Part shown: positions 18,717 to 28,177 of the stretch, one piece after another | How the letters are laid out: every line of letters starts with the position of its first letter | Position numbering within the stretch: position 1 is the stretch's first letter | Assembly: GCF_030373245.1 (NCBI RefSeq) | Contig: NZ_JAUCZF010000003.1 | Coordinates: 124,001-188,000, forward strand | DNA: 64,000 bases | Reading direction: 5' to 3' | Origin: Hydrogenophaga sp. | GTDB lineage: Bacteria > Pseudomonadota > Gammaproteobacteria > Burkholderiales > Burkholderiaceae_C | Position numbers and translations under genes: made by a program | The notes under the pieces: model-generated | Database searches by the model: none | Told to the model about the DNA's origin: nothing | What the model saw: only the letters and a program-made list of their open reading frames with translations

Positions 18717-19442
18717 ATGACCACTGCCACCGAATTCGCTCCTGGCCTGACCGTGCAAGGCTTCAACCCGCCTCTGTTCTTGAAGGACTTCAAGCTCATC
18801 GCCTTCGACATGGATTCCACCCTGATCAACATCGAATGCGTGGACGAAATCGCCGACGCCGCCGGGCGCAAGCCTGAGGTCGCAGCGATCACCGAGGCGG
18901 CCATGCGAGGCGAGATCACGGATTACAAAGAGAGCTTGCGCCAGCGCGTGGCGCTGCTGCGCGGCGTGACGGTGGCGCACATGGAACAGGTGCTGGCCGA
19001 GCGCCTGCAGCTCAACCCGGGCGCCGAGGCGCTGGTGAAGGCCTGCAAGGCGGCTGGGCTCAAGGTGCTGCTGGTCTCGGGCGGTTTCACCTACTTCACC
19101 GATCGCGTGCGCGACCGCCTGGGCATCGACTTCACCCGATCCAACATCCTGGAAGTCGAAAGCGGCCCGAACTGCGGCCAGCTCACGGGCCGCATGGTGG
19201 ACCAGTCCTGGGGCGATATATGCGACGGTGCGGAAAAGCGCCGCACGCTGCTGGAGGTGGCCTCGCTGCTGGGCATCGCGCCGGCACAGTGCATCGCCAT
19301 GGGTGACGGCGCCAACGACCTGCCCATGATGGCCGCCGCGGGGTTGTCGGTGGCCTACCACGCGAAGCCCAAGGTGCGCGAGCAGGCGATGGTGGCGATC
19401 AACGAAGGCGGGCTGGACCGCCTGCTTGAAGTGCTGCGCTGA
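18717..19442 (+). CDS. serB: Phosphoserine phosphatase SerB
   Basis: HAD-superfamily enzyme that performs the last step of serine synthesis. A 241-aa protein with nucleophile motif FDMDSTLINIE, motif II SGGF, and motif III GDGANDLPMM. The DMDST and ECVDEIA context is typical of SerB. It lacks the N-terminal ACT-like domain of the longer E. coli-type enzymes. Located 7 bp after mfd and 14 bp before the thioredoxin-like gene, so probably one transcript. Confidence 0.93.
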   Translation: MTTATEFAPGLTVQGFNPPLFLKDFKLIAFDMDSTLINIECVDEIADAAGRKPEVAAITEAAMRGEITDYKESLRQRVALLRGVTVAHMEQVLAERLQLNPGAEALVKACKAAGLKVLLVSGGFTYFTDRVRDRLGIDFTRSNILEVESGPNCGQLTGRMVDQSWGDICDGAEKRRTLLEVASLLGIAPAQCIAMGDGANDLPMMAAAGLSVAYHAKPKVREQAMVAINEGGLDRLLEVLR

Positions 19443-19456
19443 CCCCGCTGGCCTGC

Positions 19457-20008
19457 ATGGCTGATACGCCCTCTTCCCCGATACCCAGCTGGCCGAAAAA
19501 GTTGCGGTCCCACCTGGGCACCGCCGGGCTGGTGCTGCTGGTGTTTTTCGGGGTGCAAGCCTGGCAGACGCGCAACGTGCCCACCGGCTCCCTGCCCGAT
19601 GCCCGCTTCACCCTGATCCAGACCGACGGCCAGCGCCGCACCACGACCCTGGCGGAGTGGCGTGCACAACACCCTGGCCAGGCGGTGGCCTTGCATGTGT
19701 GGGCCGAGTGGTGCCCGATTTGTCGCACCGAAGAAGGCACCGTCACGTCGCTCTCGAAAGACCACCCCGTGCTGAGCATTGCCATGCAGTCGGGCCAGCC
19801 CGATGCGGTGGCGCGAGTGCTGGCGCGTCGGCAGCTGCCCTGGGCCACCGCCGTCGATCCGCGTGGCGAGATCGCGAGCGCGCTGGGCTTTCGGGCAGTG
19901 CCCGCCTTCGTGGTGGTGGATGCCGACGGGCAGCTGCGCACACCCACCGTGGGCTACACCACCGAAGTCGGCATGCGCGTGAGGCTGTGGTGGGCACAGA
20001 CCTTCTGA
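19457..20008 (+). CDS. Membrane-anchored thioredoxin-like protein (TlpA/ScsD type)
   Basis: A 183-aa protein with one N-terminal membrane segment (about 22-36, TAGLVLLVFFGVQAW) and a thioredoxin fold facing the periplasm. Active site WAEWCPIC, cis-proline region AVPAFVVVDADG. The CPIC dithiol and single anchor resemble ScsD or the protein disulfide oxidoreductase group rather than cytoplasmic thioredoxin. Substrate unknown. It follows serB closely and is convergent with the YciH gene, with stops directly adjacent (20008/20009). Confidence 0.82.
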   Translation: MADTPSSPIPSWPKKLRSHLGTAGLVLLVFFGVQAWQTRNVPTGSLPDARFTLIQTDGQRRTTTLAEWRAQHPGQAVALHVWAEWCPICRTEEGTVTSLSKDHPVLSIAMQSGQPDAVARVLARRQLPWATAVDPRGEIASALGFRAVPAFVVVDADGQLRTPTVGYTTEVGMRVRLWWAQTF

Positions 20009-20386
20009 TCAGCCGCCAGCGCGCTTCACCTGGTGCCCCTGCGCCTGCAGCGCTGCCATCACCCGGTCCACGTGATCACCCTGGATTTCGATCACCCCGT
20101 CTTTCACCGTTCCGCCGCTGCCGCACAGCGCCTTGAGCGATTTGCCCAGGGCCAGCAGACCGGCTGCATCCAGCGCCACTCCCCTGACCACGGTCACCGC
20201 CTTGCCACCGCGCCCCTGCGTTTCCCGCGATACCCGTACCCGGCCATCGCCCACGGGCGCTGCGCGAGCCTGCGATTTGCATTGGCATGAGGCCTGCGGC
20301 TGGCGGCAGAGCGGACACATGCGGCCGGCCTCCGTGGAGTAGACCAGCCCGCCCATTTTTCGGTCCGAGTTCGCTCGTTGATTCAT
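20009..20386 (-). CDS. yciH: SUI1-family translation factor (YciH/eIF1-like)
   Basis: A 125-aa homologue of eIF1/SUI1, which in E. coli influences start-codon fidelity. The SUI1 core is clear: VRVSRETQGRGGKAVTVVRGV, then the conserved LKALCGSGGTVKDGVIEIQGDH and a final GHQVKRAGG. Between the LVYSTEAGRM start and the core is a Cys-rich insert (CPLCRQPQASCQC) that could bind zinc; E. coli YciH lacks it. Start taken at ATG 20386. Divergent from the DEAD-box helicase with a short gap, so both may be stress- or cold-related, which is inference. Confidence 0.88.
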   Translation of the reverse strand: MNQRANSDRKMGGLVYSTEAGRMCPLCRQPQASCQCKSQARAAPVGDGRVRVSRETQGRGGKAVTVVRGVALDAAGLLALGKSLKALCGSGGTVKDGVIEIQGDHVDRVMAALQAQGHQVKRAGG

Positions 20387-20447
20387 GGCCAGCATGGTAG
20401 CGCGGCCCATCCGCACAGGGCCGTTAAACTGGCTGCCTCACACCACC

Positions 20448-21722
20448 ATGCCTTTCACCGCCCTCGGCCTCGCGCCTACCCTCGCCCAGGCCGCCGCCCA
20501 GCTCGGCTGGACCACCCCCACCGCCATCCAGTCGGCCGCGCTGCCAGCGGTGCTGTCGGGCGCGGATCTGCTCGCCACCGCACCCACCGGCTCAGGCAAG
20601 ACCGCAGCGTTTGTGCTGCCCTTGCTGCAGCTTTGGCAGAGCCGGCCAAATACACAGACACAGCGCAATCGCGCCACCACCCTCTTGCTGCTGGTGCCCA
20701 CGCGCGAACTGGCCGCCCAGCTGGTGGATGTGATCCTGCAGCTGACACCAAGCCTGACGTCGCACCCCAAGGTCGTCACCGCCGTTGGCGGTGTGTCGAT
20801 CAACCCCCAGATGATGGCCTTGCGCGGCGGCGCCGATGTGGTGGTCGCCACGCCCGGTCGGCTGCTTGATCTGGTCGAGCACAACGCCCTCTCGATCGCA
20901 TCGGTGCAATACCTCGTGCTCGACGAAGCAGACCGACTGCTCGAACTGGGCTTTGCTGGTGAGCTGGACCGGGTGCTGGCCTTGTTGCCCAGGCGACGGC
21001 AAACCCTGCTGTTCTCGGCCACTTTCCCGGCCGCTGTCGAACAGCTCGCCAGCCGCTGGTTGATCGACCCGCAACGCATTGTGATCGGCGGTGACACCCT
21101 CGCACCCGCCAGCATCGAGCAGCGCGTGATTTTGGTGGATGAATCCCGGCGCACTCAGCTGCTGCGCCAGCTCATTCGCGACCATGGCTGGGAACGGGTG
21201 CTGGTGTTTGTGGCCAGCCAGTACGCCGCTGACCACCTGGCGCGCAAGCTGCACCAGGGCGAGCTGTACGCCACCTCGTTCCACGGCGGCCTGAGTCAGG
21301 GGGCGCGCCGCCAGACCCTGAGCGAGTTCAAGCAACAGCGCTGGGATGTTCTGGTGACCACCGACCTGGCCGCGCGCGGCCTGGATGTGGAGCAGCTGCC
21401 GGTGGTGGTCAACTTCGACCTGCCGCGCTCGGCCACTGACCACACCCACCGCATTGGCCGCACCGGACGCGCCGGCGCGCCAGGCCTGGCCATCAGCCTG
21501 GTCAGCCCGCAAACCGAAGCGCATTGGCGGCTGATCGCCAGGCGGCAAGATCTGACCAGCCTGCCGCTCGAAATCCTGCCTGGTTTCGAACCCACCGAGT
21601 CGCCGTCGACCAGCATCCAGGACCCGAACGGCACTGGTGGCATCAAGGGCAAGCGACCGAGCAAAAAAGACAAGCTGCGCGCAGCCGCCGCGCTGGCTGA
21701 TCGCCCTGCGCCTGACGCCTGA
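20448..21722 (+). CDS. DEAD-box ATP-dependent RNA helicase (RhlE/DbpA-like group)
   Basis: A 424-aa RNA helicase core: the Q-motif region (FTALGLAPTLAQAAAQLGWTTPTAIQ), motif I ATAPTGSGKT, Ia PTRELA, II DEAD (VLDEADRLLELGF), III SAT, and motif VI HRIGRTGRAG. A short basic C-tail (GKRPSKKDKLRAAA) replaces the long RNA-binding extension of some family members. It resembles RhlE most closely, but sequence reading cannot separate the subfamilies. Start ATG 20448; the track start lies inside the divergent yciH gene. Confidence 0.88.
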   Translation: MPFTALGLAPTLAQAAAQLGWTTPTAIQSAALPAVLSGADLLATAPTGSGKTAAFVLPLLQLWQSRPNTQTQRNRATTLLLLVPTRELAAQLVDVILQLTPSLTSHPKVVTAVGGVSINPQMMALRGGADVVVATPGRLLDLVEHNALSIASVQYLVLDEADRLLELGFAGELDRVLALLPRRRQTLLFSATFPAAVEQLASRWLIDPQRIVIGGDTLAPASIEQRVILVDESRRTQLLRQLIRDHGWERVLVFVASQYAADHLARKLHQGELYATSFHGGLSQGARRQTLSEFKQQRWDVLVTTDLAARGLDVEQLPVVVNFDLPRSATDHTHRIGRTGRAGAPGLAISLVSPQTEAHWRLIARRQDLTSLPLEILPGFEPTESPSTSIQDPNGTGGIKGKRPSKKDKLRAAAALADRPAPDA

Positions 21723-21759
21723 ACCCTCAAGCCATCGCCTCTACCCAGGCTTCTCCACC

Positions 21760-22323
21760 GTGCCCCTACCCAGTCCCGCTCCTCGCAACCCCATGCACAC
21801 CCGCCGCACGTCGTTTCGCGGATTTGCACGCGACGATGGCTGCTGGGACATTGAGGGTGAACTCATCGACACCAAACCGCACGCCTTCGAAATCGAAGGC
21901 GAAGGTCGCTGGGAACCCGAGCAGGCCATCCACCACATGCACGTGCGCCTCACACTCGATGAGGCCATGGTGATTCGCGACGTGGCGGTGGCGATGGACA
22001 GTTTTCCCCACACCCCTTGCCCGCAAGCACAGGCCCCGATGCAACGGCTGATTGGCGAGAGCCTGGGGCGCGGCTGGCGCCAGACCGTGATGCGCCATCT
22101 GGCCGGCGTTCAGGGCTGCACCCACCTGCGTGAGCTGCTGTTCGCCATGGCCACCGCCGCTTTTCAAAGTCGCTCGTCCTCGTTCGCCCCACCACAGGAC
22201 GGCAGCCCACCCATGCATCTGGGCCAATGCCTGGCCTGGGACTTCGACGGCCCGGTGGTCGAGCGCGTGTACCCGATGTTTTTCCGCTGGCAGCCGGCGG
22301 CTCGCAAAACGCCGACAGCCTGA
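21760..22323 (+). CDS. DUF2889 domain protein
   Basis: A 187-aa protein of unknown function. The start PLPSPAPRNPMHTRR followed by RDDGCWDIEGELIDTKPHAF matches the DUF2889 pattern. GTG 21760 fits the usual family N-terminus better than ATG 21793, and neither has a good ribosome site. The remainder contains the SLGRGW and GCTHLRELL segments found in the family. No membrane or catalytic motif is visible. It lies 37 bp after the helicase on the same strand. Confidence 0.75.
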   Translation: MPLPSPAPRNPMHTRRTSFRGFARDDGCWDIEGELIDTKPHAFEIEGEGRWEPEQAIHHMHVRLTLDEAMVIRDVAVAMDSFPHTPCPQAQAPMQRLIGESLGRGWRQTVMRHLAGVQGCTHLRELLFAMATAAFQSRSSSFAPPQDGSPPMHLGQCLAWDFDGPVVERVYPMFFRWQPAARKTPTA

Positions 22324-22400
22324 GACAAACAGCAGCCCCCACCACCAACACGCTGTGGCGGGGAAGGCGTGGCCAAGGGCCGATCGGTTCCAGCCAGCCG

Positions 22401-23501
22401 TCAAGCCGGCTTGATCGCCACTTTCAAAACGCCGTCGCGCTGGTTGGAGAACAGCTCGTAAGCCTCCACGATGTTGTCCAGCGGGTAGTGGTGCGTGACC
22501 ATCACGCCCAGGTCGATGCGGCCAGAAGCCACCACATTCATCAGGCGGCGCATGCGTTCCTTGCCACCGGGGCACAGTGCGCTGACGATCTTGTGATCAC
22601 CCAGCCCAGCGGCGAACGCCGACAGCGGAATGGTCAGATCCTCTGAGTACACGCCCAGGCTGGACAGCGTGCCACCGGGCTTGAGCACCCGGAGCGAGGA
22701 CTCAAACGTGCTTTGCAGGCCCAGCGCTTCAATGGACGAATCGGCGCCCCGGCCTCCGGTGAGCCTCATGATTTCGTCCACCACGTCGCAGCTCTTGTAG
22801 TTGAGCGTGATGTCGGCACCCATCTTCTTTGAAATGCCCAGCCGGTGGTCGTTGCCATCTACGGCGATGATGGTAGAAGCGCCGAGCAGGCGTGCGCCCG
22901 CCGTGGCGCACAGGCCAATCGGGCCTTGCGCAAACACCACCACCGTGTCGCCGATACGGATGTTGGCGCTCTCGGCGCCCTTGAAGCCGGTGGACATGAT
23001 GTCGGGGCACATCAGCACCTGTTCGTCGGTCAAATCATCTGGAATCGGGGCGAGGTTGGCCTGCGCGTCGGGCACCAGCACGTACTCCGCCTGCGTGCCG
23101 TCGATCAGGTTGCCAAAGCGCCAGCCCGCGGTGGCCTTGTAGCCATGACAGCCACAAAGACCCTGTGGCACCAGGTAGCTGCCGTCCTGCGAGGCAACGC
23201 CGTCCTGCGCCGCATACGAATTGAAGTTGGGGCAGATAGCGCCAGCAATCACCCGCTGACCCTCGGTGTACCCCACCACGGCGCTGCCCAGTTTTTCGAT
23301 CACACCCACCGGCTCGTGCCCCACGGTCAAGCCCTTGGCCACTGGGTATTCGCCTTTGAGGATGTGCACATCGGTGCCGCAGATCGTGGTGGTGGTGATT
23401 CGCACCAAGGCGTCATTGGGGCCGACGTCGGGCACGGGCTTGTCGGCCAGTTCGATCCGACCAGGTTCCACAAAAATAGCGGCCTTCATCATCTTGGACA
23501 C
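22401..23501 (-). CDS. Zinc-dependent alcohol dehydrogenase (medium-chain, secondary/multi-substrate type)
   Basis: A 366-aa NAD-dependent MDR enzyme. The catalytic zinc is bound by CGTDVH and the GHE motif (TVGHEPVGV). The nucleotide fold GPIGLCATAGARLLGAS and the EALG segment are present. The region after VIAGAICPNF has an atypical structural-zinc loop (LCGCHGYKATAGW). From memory it closely resembles the multi-substrate alcohol/butanediol dehydrogenase of Cupriavidus, which is expressed under oxygen limitation. GTG start at 23501 with AGGAGA nearby. The upstream FNR-like box fits such control but is unproven. Confidence 0.87.
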   Translation of the reverse strand: MSKMMKAAIFVEPGRIELADKPVPDVGPNDALVRITTTTICGTDVHILKGEYPVAKGLTVGHEPVGVIEKLGSAVVGYTEGQRVIAGAICPNFNSYAAQDGVASQDGSYLVPQGLCGCHGYKATAGWRFGNLIDGTQAEYVLVPDAQANLAPIPDDLTDEQVLMCPDIMSTGFKGAESANIRIGDTVVVFAQGPIGLCATAGARLLGASTIIAVDGNDHRLGISKKMGADITLNYKSCDVVDEIMRLTGGRGADSSIEALGLQSTFESSLRVLKPGGTLSSLGVYSEDLTIPLSAFAAGLGDHKIVSALCPGGKERMRRLMNVVASGRIDLGVMVTHHYPLDNIVEAYELFSNQRDGVLKVAIKPA

Positions 23502-23565
23502 AGCGTTCTCCTTGTCATCAGTTCGATCACAAACATCAGTTTGAGCTCAATGAAAGTCCCCCGCC

Positions 23566-23579
23566 TTGACTTGAATCAG
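23566..23579. promoter_or_regulatory. FNR/Anr-like box upstream of the alcohol dehydrogenase
   Basis: TTGAC-TTGA-ATCAG differs from the FNR consensus TTGAT-NNNN-ATCAA at two of ten positions. It lies 65-78 bp upstream of the adh start. A perfect palindrome TTGAGCTCAA (23541-23550) lies between it and the gene. Consistent with oxygen-limited induction, but unproven. Confidence 0.35.
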
Positions 23580-23910
23580 TGAACCGAACGAGGCAGCCTT
23601 TCACCGTCTTTGCCCCCTCATATGGGAAAAGGCAGCGTGCGCGTTCCTGGACACCTTGTTTTCCCTGCCCTCGCCCACAGGGCGACATTTGGGGTGCAAG
23701 TTGCGGGTGTTGTGGAGCGGGATCAGCACACCTCTGGCGGTGCGCGTCACGCCGCCCCTGCGACACACCGCTGCTGGTGGTCAGAAGGATCGGCTCGAAC
23801 CAGGCGAAGAGCGTGAGATGCAGGAGCTAGGAGCCTGGAGTGTCAACCTAGAAAACAGGCGTTGGGATGTGAAGCAGGATGGCATTCACCCCTTGTTTCT
23901 CTGCCAGAAA
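23580..23910. other. Non-coding or eroded stretch
   Basis: About 330 bases between the alcohol dehydrogenase control region and the tRNA-Val terminator. Short ORFs on both strands here have no recognisable domain, lack ribosome sites and are low-quality in amino-acid composition. I see no repeat, tRNA or mobile-element trace. Confidence 0.5.
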
Positions 23911-23916
23911 CGACGA

Positions 23917-23936
23917 AAGGCACCAAAAGGTGCCTT
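23917..23936 (-). terminator. Hairpin after tRNA-Val(CAC)
   Basis: AAGGCACC-loop of four-GGTGCCTT, a perfect 8-bp stem, 27 bases downstream of the tRNA 3' end on the minus strand. The following T content is modest. Confidence 0.6.
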
Positions 23937-23963
23937 AGGTCAACGATTTATCTGAGTAAATCC

Positions 23964-24038
23964 TGGTGGGCGGTGCAGGGTTCGAACCTGCGACCCCTGC
24001 CGTGTGAAGGCAGTGCTCTACCACTGAGCTAACCGCCC
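23964..24038 (-). tRNA. tRNA-Val(CAC)
   Basis: A 75-nt tRNA with acceptor GGGCGGT/ACCGCCC, D-arm GCTCAGTGGTAGAGC, anticodon stem CTGCC/GGCAG with loop TTCACAC (anticodon CAC), TPsiC arm GGTTCGAACCC and an encoded CCA. Decodes valine GUG, a frequent codon in this high-GC genome. Located just downstream of dnaQ. Confidence 0.95.
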
Positions 24039-24116
24039 GATTGATCTGGTCCGATCGATCGGAAGCCTCAAATTATAGCCTTGTTTTTGGCGCATCCCGG
24101 CAGACACGCCATCGGC

Positions 24117-24824
24117 TCAGCTGGGTTGGAGCTCGCGCCAGATGGTGCGTCCCTTGCAGGCGTTGTCGATCTCGGTGAGCACGCTTTCATGGGCCTGCGT
24201 TTCGTGCTCGTTGGCGAACAGCACCGGCAGGTCGAAACGGCTCAGGTCGACCTGGAGCACCTCGCCACCTTCGCTGGTGGCGTCGCCCAACTCCATGAGC
24301 AGCGCATCCTGGCCGCGGGTCATGTTGATGTAGACGTCGGCCAGCAGCTCGGCATCGAGCAAGGCACCGTGCAGCGTTCGCCCGGAGTTGTCCACGCCCA
24401 GCCGGTCGCACAGGGCATCGAGGCCGTTGCGCTTGCCCGGGAACATTTCCTTGGCCATGACCAGGCTGTCGGTCACGCCATTCAGCAGGGATTGGATGGG
24501 GCCGAGGCCCAGTCGCTCCAGCTCCTTGTTCAGGAAGCTGATGTCGAACGGCGCGTTGTGGATGATGACTTCGGCGCCTTGCAGGTAGTCAAGCAACTCT
24601 TGGGCAATCTGGCCAAACTTGGGCTTGTCGCGCAGGAAGTCGTTGCTGATGCCGTGCACCTTGAGCGCGTCTTCGTGGCTCTCGCGCTCCGGGTTGACGT
24701 AGAAGTGCAGGTTATTGCCGGTGAGCTTGCGCTGCAACAGCTCCACACAACCGATCTCGATGATCCGGTCGCCGTTCTCGGCGGAGAGGCCAGTGGTTTC
24801 GGTGTCGAGAAAAACCTGGCGCAT
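24117..24824 (-). CDS. dnaQ: DNA polymerase III epsilon subunit (proofreading exonuclease)
   Basis: DEDDh 3'-5' exonuclease of 235 aa that proofreads replication. ExoI motif FLDTETTGL, ExoII HNAPFDISFLN, ExoIII H-x4-D form (TLHGALLDAELLADVY), and a C-terminal part for binding the alpha subunit. I use ATG 24824 rather than the TTG one codon earlier. ATG overlaps the fdx stop by one base, so dnaQ is probably the last gene of the isc operon transcript, an arrangement that ties replication proofreading to Fe-S gene expression only by position. Confidence 0.94.
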   Translation of the reverse strand: MRQVFLDTETTGLSAENGDRIIEIGCVELLQRKLTGNNLHFYVNPERESHEDALKVHGISNDFLRDKPKFGQIAQELLDYLQGAEVIIHNAPFDISFLNKELERLGLGPIQSLLNGVTDSLVMAKEMFPGKRNGLDALCDRLGVDNSGRTLHGALLDAELLADVYINMTRGQDALLMELGDATSEGGEVLQVDLSRFDLPVLFANEHETQAHESVLTEIDNACKGRTIWRELQPS

Positions 24825-25162
24825 CAATGGTTCTCTTTGGCGTGGTTGATCGAGTATTTGGGGATCTCGATGGTCACATTGTCCTGGGCCAGTATGGCCT
24901 GGCAGGACAGGCGCGAATTGGGCTCAAGGCCCCAGGCGCGATCCAGCAGATCTTCTTCGTTTTCATCAAGTTCGTTGAGGCTGTTGAAGCCCTCGCGCAC
25001 GATCACGTGGCAGGTGGTGCAGGCGCAGACCATGTCGCAGGCGTGTTCGATCTCGACGCCATTGTCCAGCAGTGCTTCGCAGATTGAGGTGCCGGCGGGT
25101 GCGTTGACCTCTTTTCCCTGAGGACAGTACTCAGGATGGGGCAGGATTTTGATGATGGGCAT
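24824..25162 (-). CDS. fdx: ISC-type [2Fe-2S] ferredoxin
   Basis: Electron carrier of the ISC assembly system, 112 aa. Cluster cysteines occur in the vertebrate-type pattern HACDMVCACTTC followed by a distant SRLSCQ. The start sequence (PIIKILPHPEYCPQG) and CEALLDNGVEIEHAC match bacterial Isc ferredoxins. Located 52 bp after hscA and coupled to dnaQ by a one-base overlap. Confidence 0.95.
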   Translation of the reverse strand: MPIIKILPHPEYCPQGKEVNAPAGTSICEALLDNGVEIEHACDMVCACTTCHVIVREGFNSLNELDENEEDLLDRAWGLEPNSRLSCQAILAQDNVTIEIPKYSINHAKENH

Positions 25163-25214
25163 GGGGGCAGTCTGGATGGGCCGGCGACAGGGAGCAGCAC
25201 CGGGAAAAAAGAGG

Positions 25215-27092
25215 TCACACCTCTTCGAGCTTTTTGCCCGATAGGGCTTGTCGGATGCCCGCGTTCATGCGCAACGCGGCAAAGGCTTCGGTGCCCTTGG
25301 CCAACGCGTCGGTGGCAGCTTCGATGGCAGCGGCGTCATCGCCTGGCACGGTCTGCGCGAGCGCTTCGATGATCGCTTCGATGGCGGCGCGCTCGGCATC
25401 TGACAGCAGGGCGCCATCGGCCTTCAGCGCACTGCGGGTGGCCACGATCATGCGGTCGGCATCCACCCGGGCTTCCACCAGGGCGCGAGCCGCCATGTCC
25501 TGCTGCGCGGTGGCGAAGCTGTCTTTCAGCATGGAGGCAATCTGATCGTCTGACAGACCATAGGCCGGCTTGACGTCCACCCGCGCCTCCACGCCACTGC
25601 CCTGCTCTTTCGCGCTGACCGACAGCAGGCCGTCGGCGTCGACCGTGAAGGTCACGCGGATGCGCGCCGCGCCTGCCGCCATGGGAGGGATACCACGCAA
25701 CTCGAAGCGCGCGAGACTGCGGCAGTCGGCCACCAGATCGCGCTCGCCCTGCACCACGTGCAGCGCCAGCGCGGTCTGGCCGTCCTGGTAGGTGGTGAAG
25801 TCCTGTGCGAGTGCGGTCGGGATGGTGCTGTTGCGCGGCACGATGCGCTCCACCAGGCCGCCCATGGTCTCGATGCCAAGCGAGAGCGGAATCACGTCGA
25901 GCAGCAGCAGTTCATCGCCGTCGCGGCTGTTGCCCGCAAGCGCGTTGGCCTGGATGGCCGCACCGAGCGCCACCACCTCGTCAGGGTTCAGGTTGATCAA
26001 AGGCTCTTGGCCGAAAAACGCGCCGACGGTGCGCCGGATCACCGGCATGCGGGTGGAGCCGCCGACCATCACCACGCCTTGAACCTCATGCTTCGCCACG
26101 CCGGCGTCGCGCAAGACCTTGCGCACGGCGTTCATGGTGCGGGCGGTCAGCGCTGCCGTGCAGGTCTCAAAGTCGGCGGTGCTCAGGGTGTGCTGAAAGC
26201 GCTTGCCCGCGACCGTCGCACCGAATATCACTTCATTGCCTTCGCCAGACAGCGCTTCCTTGCAGCGCCGAGCCTCGGCGTTGAGCGCCGCGCGCTCGCC
26301 GGGCGAAAGCGCAAGGTCAACGCCTTTCGTCTGCAACACCCAGGCCACCAGGGCCTGGTCGTAGTCATCACCTCCAAGGGCCGAATTACCACCGGTGGCC
26401 ATGACTTCGAACACGCCCTTGGTCAGGCGCAGGATGGAGATGTCGAACGTGCCGCCGCCCAGATCGTAGATGGCGTAGATGCCTTCGGAACCATTGTCCA
26501 GGCCGTAGGCGATGGCGGCAGCGGTGGGCTCGTTGATGAGCCGCAGCACGTTGATGCCAGCGAGCTGAGCGGCATCTTTGGTGGCCTGGCGCTGGGCGTC
26601 GTCGAAATAGGCGGGGACGGTGATCACTGCGCCATAAAGCTCATCGTCGAAGCTGTCCTCGGCGCGAAAACGCAGCGTGGCCAAAATCTCTGCGCTCACC
26701 TCCATCGGCGTCTTGCGTCCGGCCACGGTCTCGATGACTGCCATGCCATGCTCGTCCGCCACGGTGTAGGCGAGCTTGTCCGCATCGGCCACCTGGGCCA
26801 GCGAGCGGCCCATCAGGCGCTTCACCGAGCTCACGGTGTTGGCAGGGTCCTGCACCTGGGACTCAAGGGCTTCAAAACCGATCTGGCGCCCGGAGCCGCC
26901 CTGAGCCGGATCAAGGTAGCGCACCACGCTGGGCAGGATGGCGCGCCCATCGGCTGCCGTCAGGCACTCGGCCACGCCGTGGCGCACGGCGGCCACCAGG
27001 GAGTGGGTGGTGCCCAGGTCGATGCCCACGGCCACACGCCGCTGGTGGGGGTCCAGGGACTGACCGGGTTCGGAAATCTGCAGAAGCGCCAT
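25215..27092 (-). CDS. hscA: Fe-S assembly Hsp70 chaperone HscA
   Basis: A specialised Hsp70 of 625 aa that acts with HscB to release the cluster from IscU. ATPase motifs [27 protein letters not shown] and VGGSTRMP are present; the substrate-binding domain begins after [17 protein letters not shown]. The shorter C-terminus compared with DnaK is usual for HscA. Located 26 bp after hscB in the isc operon. Confidence 0.95.
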   Translation of the reverse strand: MALLQISEPGQSLDPHQRRVAVGIDLGTTHSLVAAVRHGVAECLTAADGRAILPSVVRYLDPAQGGSGRQIGFEALESQVQDPANTVSSVKRLMGRSLAQVADADKLAYTVADEHGMAVIETVAGRKTPMEVSAEILATLRFRAEDSFDDELYGAVITVPAYFDDAQRQATKDAAQLAGINVLRLINEPTAAAIAYGLDNGSEGIYAIYDLGGGTFDISILRLTKGVFEVMATGGNSALGGDDYDQALVAWVLQTKGVDLALSPGERAALNAEARRCKEALSGEGNEVIFGATVAGKRFQHTLSTADFETCTAALTARTMNAVRKVLRDAGVAKHEVQGVVMVGGSTRMPVIRRTVGAFFGQEPLINLNPDEVVALGAAIQANALAGNSRDGDELLLLDVIPLSLGIETMGGLVERIVPRNSTIPTALAQDFTTYQDGQTALALHVVQGERDLVADCRSLARFELRGIPPMAAGAARIRVTFTVDADGLLSVSAKEQGSGVEARVDVKPAYGLSDDQIASMLKDSFATAQQDMAARALVEARVDADRMIVATRSALKADGALLSDAERAAIEAIIEALAQTVPGDDAAAIEAATDALAKGTEAFAALRMNAGIRQALSGKKLEEV

Positions 27093-27118
27093 GGGTTCGT
27101 TCTTGTCTCGGTTGGCCT

Positions 27119-27643
27119 CTATTGTTCCAGCTGATCGAGTCGTGCTTCGACATCGCGCGCAAAGCGCTCAACGAACATAAGGGCTCTGACCTGCTGCGCA
27201 AGAGCGACATAGTCGCGTCTATCGTCCGCGGTCGTCCGCAGTTGTTTCAGCAGGTCGCTGCGAGCCGCGGCGACCTCTTCGGCCATGCGCTCCAGGTCGG
27301 CAGCAGATTGCGCCTCGTCCAGCTCTTCGCGCCACTGCATCTGCTGCATCAGAAACGTCGCTGGCATGGCGGTGTTGTTTTCCGCATCGATGCGTGCGCC
27401 GTTCAACTCGCACAAATAGGCCGCGCGCTTGAGCGGATCTTTCAAGCGCTGGTAGGCCTCGTTGATGCGCACCGACCACTGCATGGCCTGGCGCTGCGCC
27501 AACGCATTGGCGGTGGCGAAGCGGTCGGGGTGAGCCTCTCGCTGCAAAGTCTTCCAGCGCGTGTCGAGCGCGGCGCGGTCCAGCTCGAAGCTGGGCAGCA
27601 GCTCGAAGATTTCAAAATCGGAGGATTGCAGACTCAGAGTCAT
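27119..27643 (-). CDS. hscB: Fe-S assembly J-domain co-chaperone HscB
   Basis: A 174-aa J-protein that delivers IscU to HscA and stimulates its ATPase. The HPD motif is at residues 38-40 (REAHPDRF) inside an N-terminal J-domain ([13 protein letters not shown], then [23 protein letters not shown]). The C-terminal helical domain ([14 protein letters not shown]) binds IscU. ATG at 27643; 78 bp after iscA. Confidence 0.94.
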   Translation of the reverse strand: MTLSLQSSDFEIFELLPSFELDRAALDTRWKTLQREAHPDRFATANALAQRQAMQWSVRINEAYQRLKDPLKRAAYLCELNGARIDAENNTAMPATFLMQQMQWREELDEAQSAADLERMAEEVAAARSDLLKQLRTTADDRRDYVALAQQVRALMFVERFARDVEARLDQLEQ

Positions 27644-27721
27644 CGATCAACAGAGGGGCTCAAAAACAAAAAACCGCCAGGGCAAATGAGCGCTGGCGGC
27701 CTGCGCAACAACGGCGGACCG

Positions 27722-28045
27722 TCAAATGCGAAAGCTCTCACCACAACCGCAGCGGTCGCGTTCGTTGGGGTTGTTGAAGCGAAAACCTTCGTTCAGGCCT
27801 TCGCGCACAAAGTCGAGCTGGGTGCCATCGATATAGGCCAGACTCTTGGGATCAACCAAAACCTTGACGCCATTGTCCTCGAACACCACGTCCTCCGGCG
27901 CAATCTCATCCGCGTACTCCAGCTTGTAGGCAAGGCCCGAACAACCGGTGGTCTTCACGCCCAGACGCACGCCCACGCCCTTGCCCCGCTTGGTGATGTA
28001 GCGGGTAACGTGGCGGGCTGCAGCTTCGGAAATCGAGATGGACAT
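27722..28045 (-). CDS. iscA: Fe-S assembly A-type carrier IscA
   Basis: A 107-aa A-type carrier that transfers clusters to targets. The three conserved cysteines are visible: [11 protein letters not shown] and, near the end, CGCGESF. Positioned between iscU and hscB in the usual order. Separated from iscU by a 132-bp gap, the largest inside this operon, in which I see no gene. Confidence 0.94.
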   Translation of the reverse strand: MSISISEAAARHVTRYITKRGKGVGVRLGVKTTGCSGLAYKLEYADEIAPEDVVFEDNGVKVLVDPKSLAYIDGTQLDFVREGLNEGFRFNNPNERDRCGCGESFRI

Positions 28046-28177
28046 GTTGGTCTGTGATGGCGCGATGGCTTTGCCGGGGGATAGCAGTGTCCTGAGTCAA
28101 GACAGGCAGGACCGGCCCTGATTGGCTGCCGGAGCCGCCCCCTGGTCGGGGAGCAACGCCGGGCAGCGCGAGGGGAG

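Noticed and set aside
23536-23955. Short overlapping ORFs before tRNA-Val(CAC)
   Set aside because: No ribosome sites, no domain, arginine-rich shadow composition.
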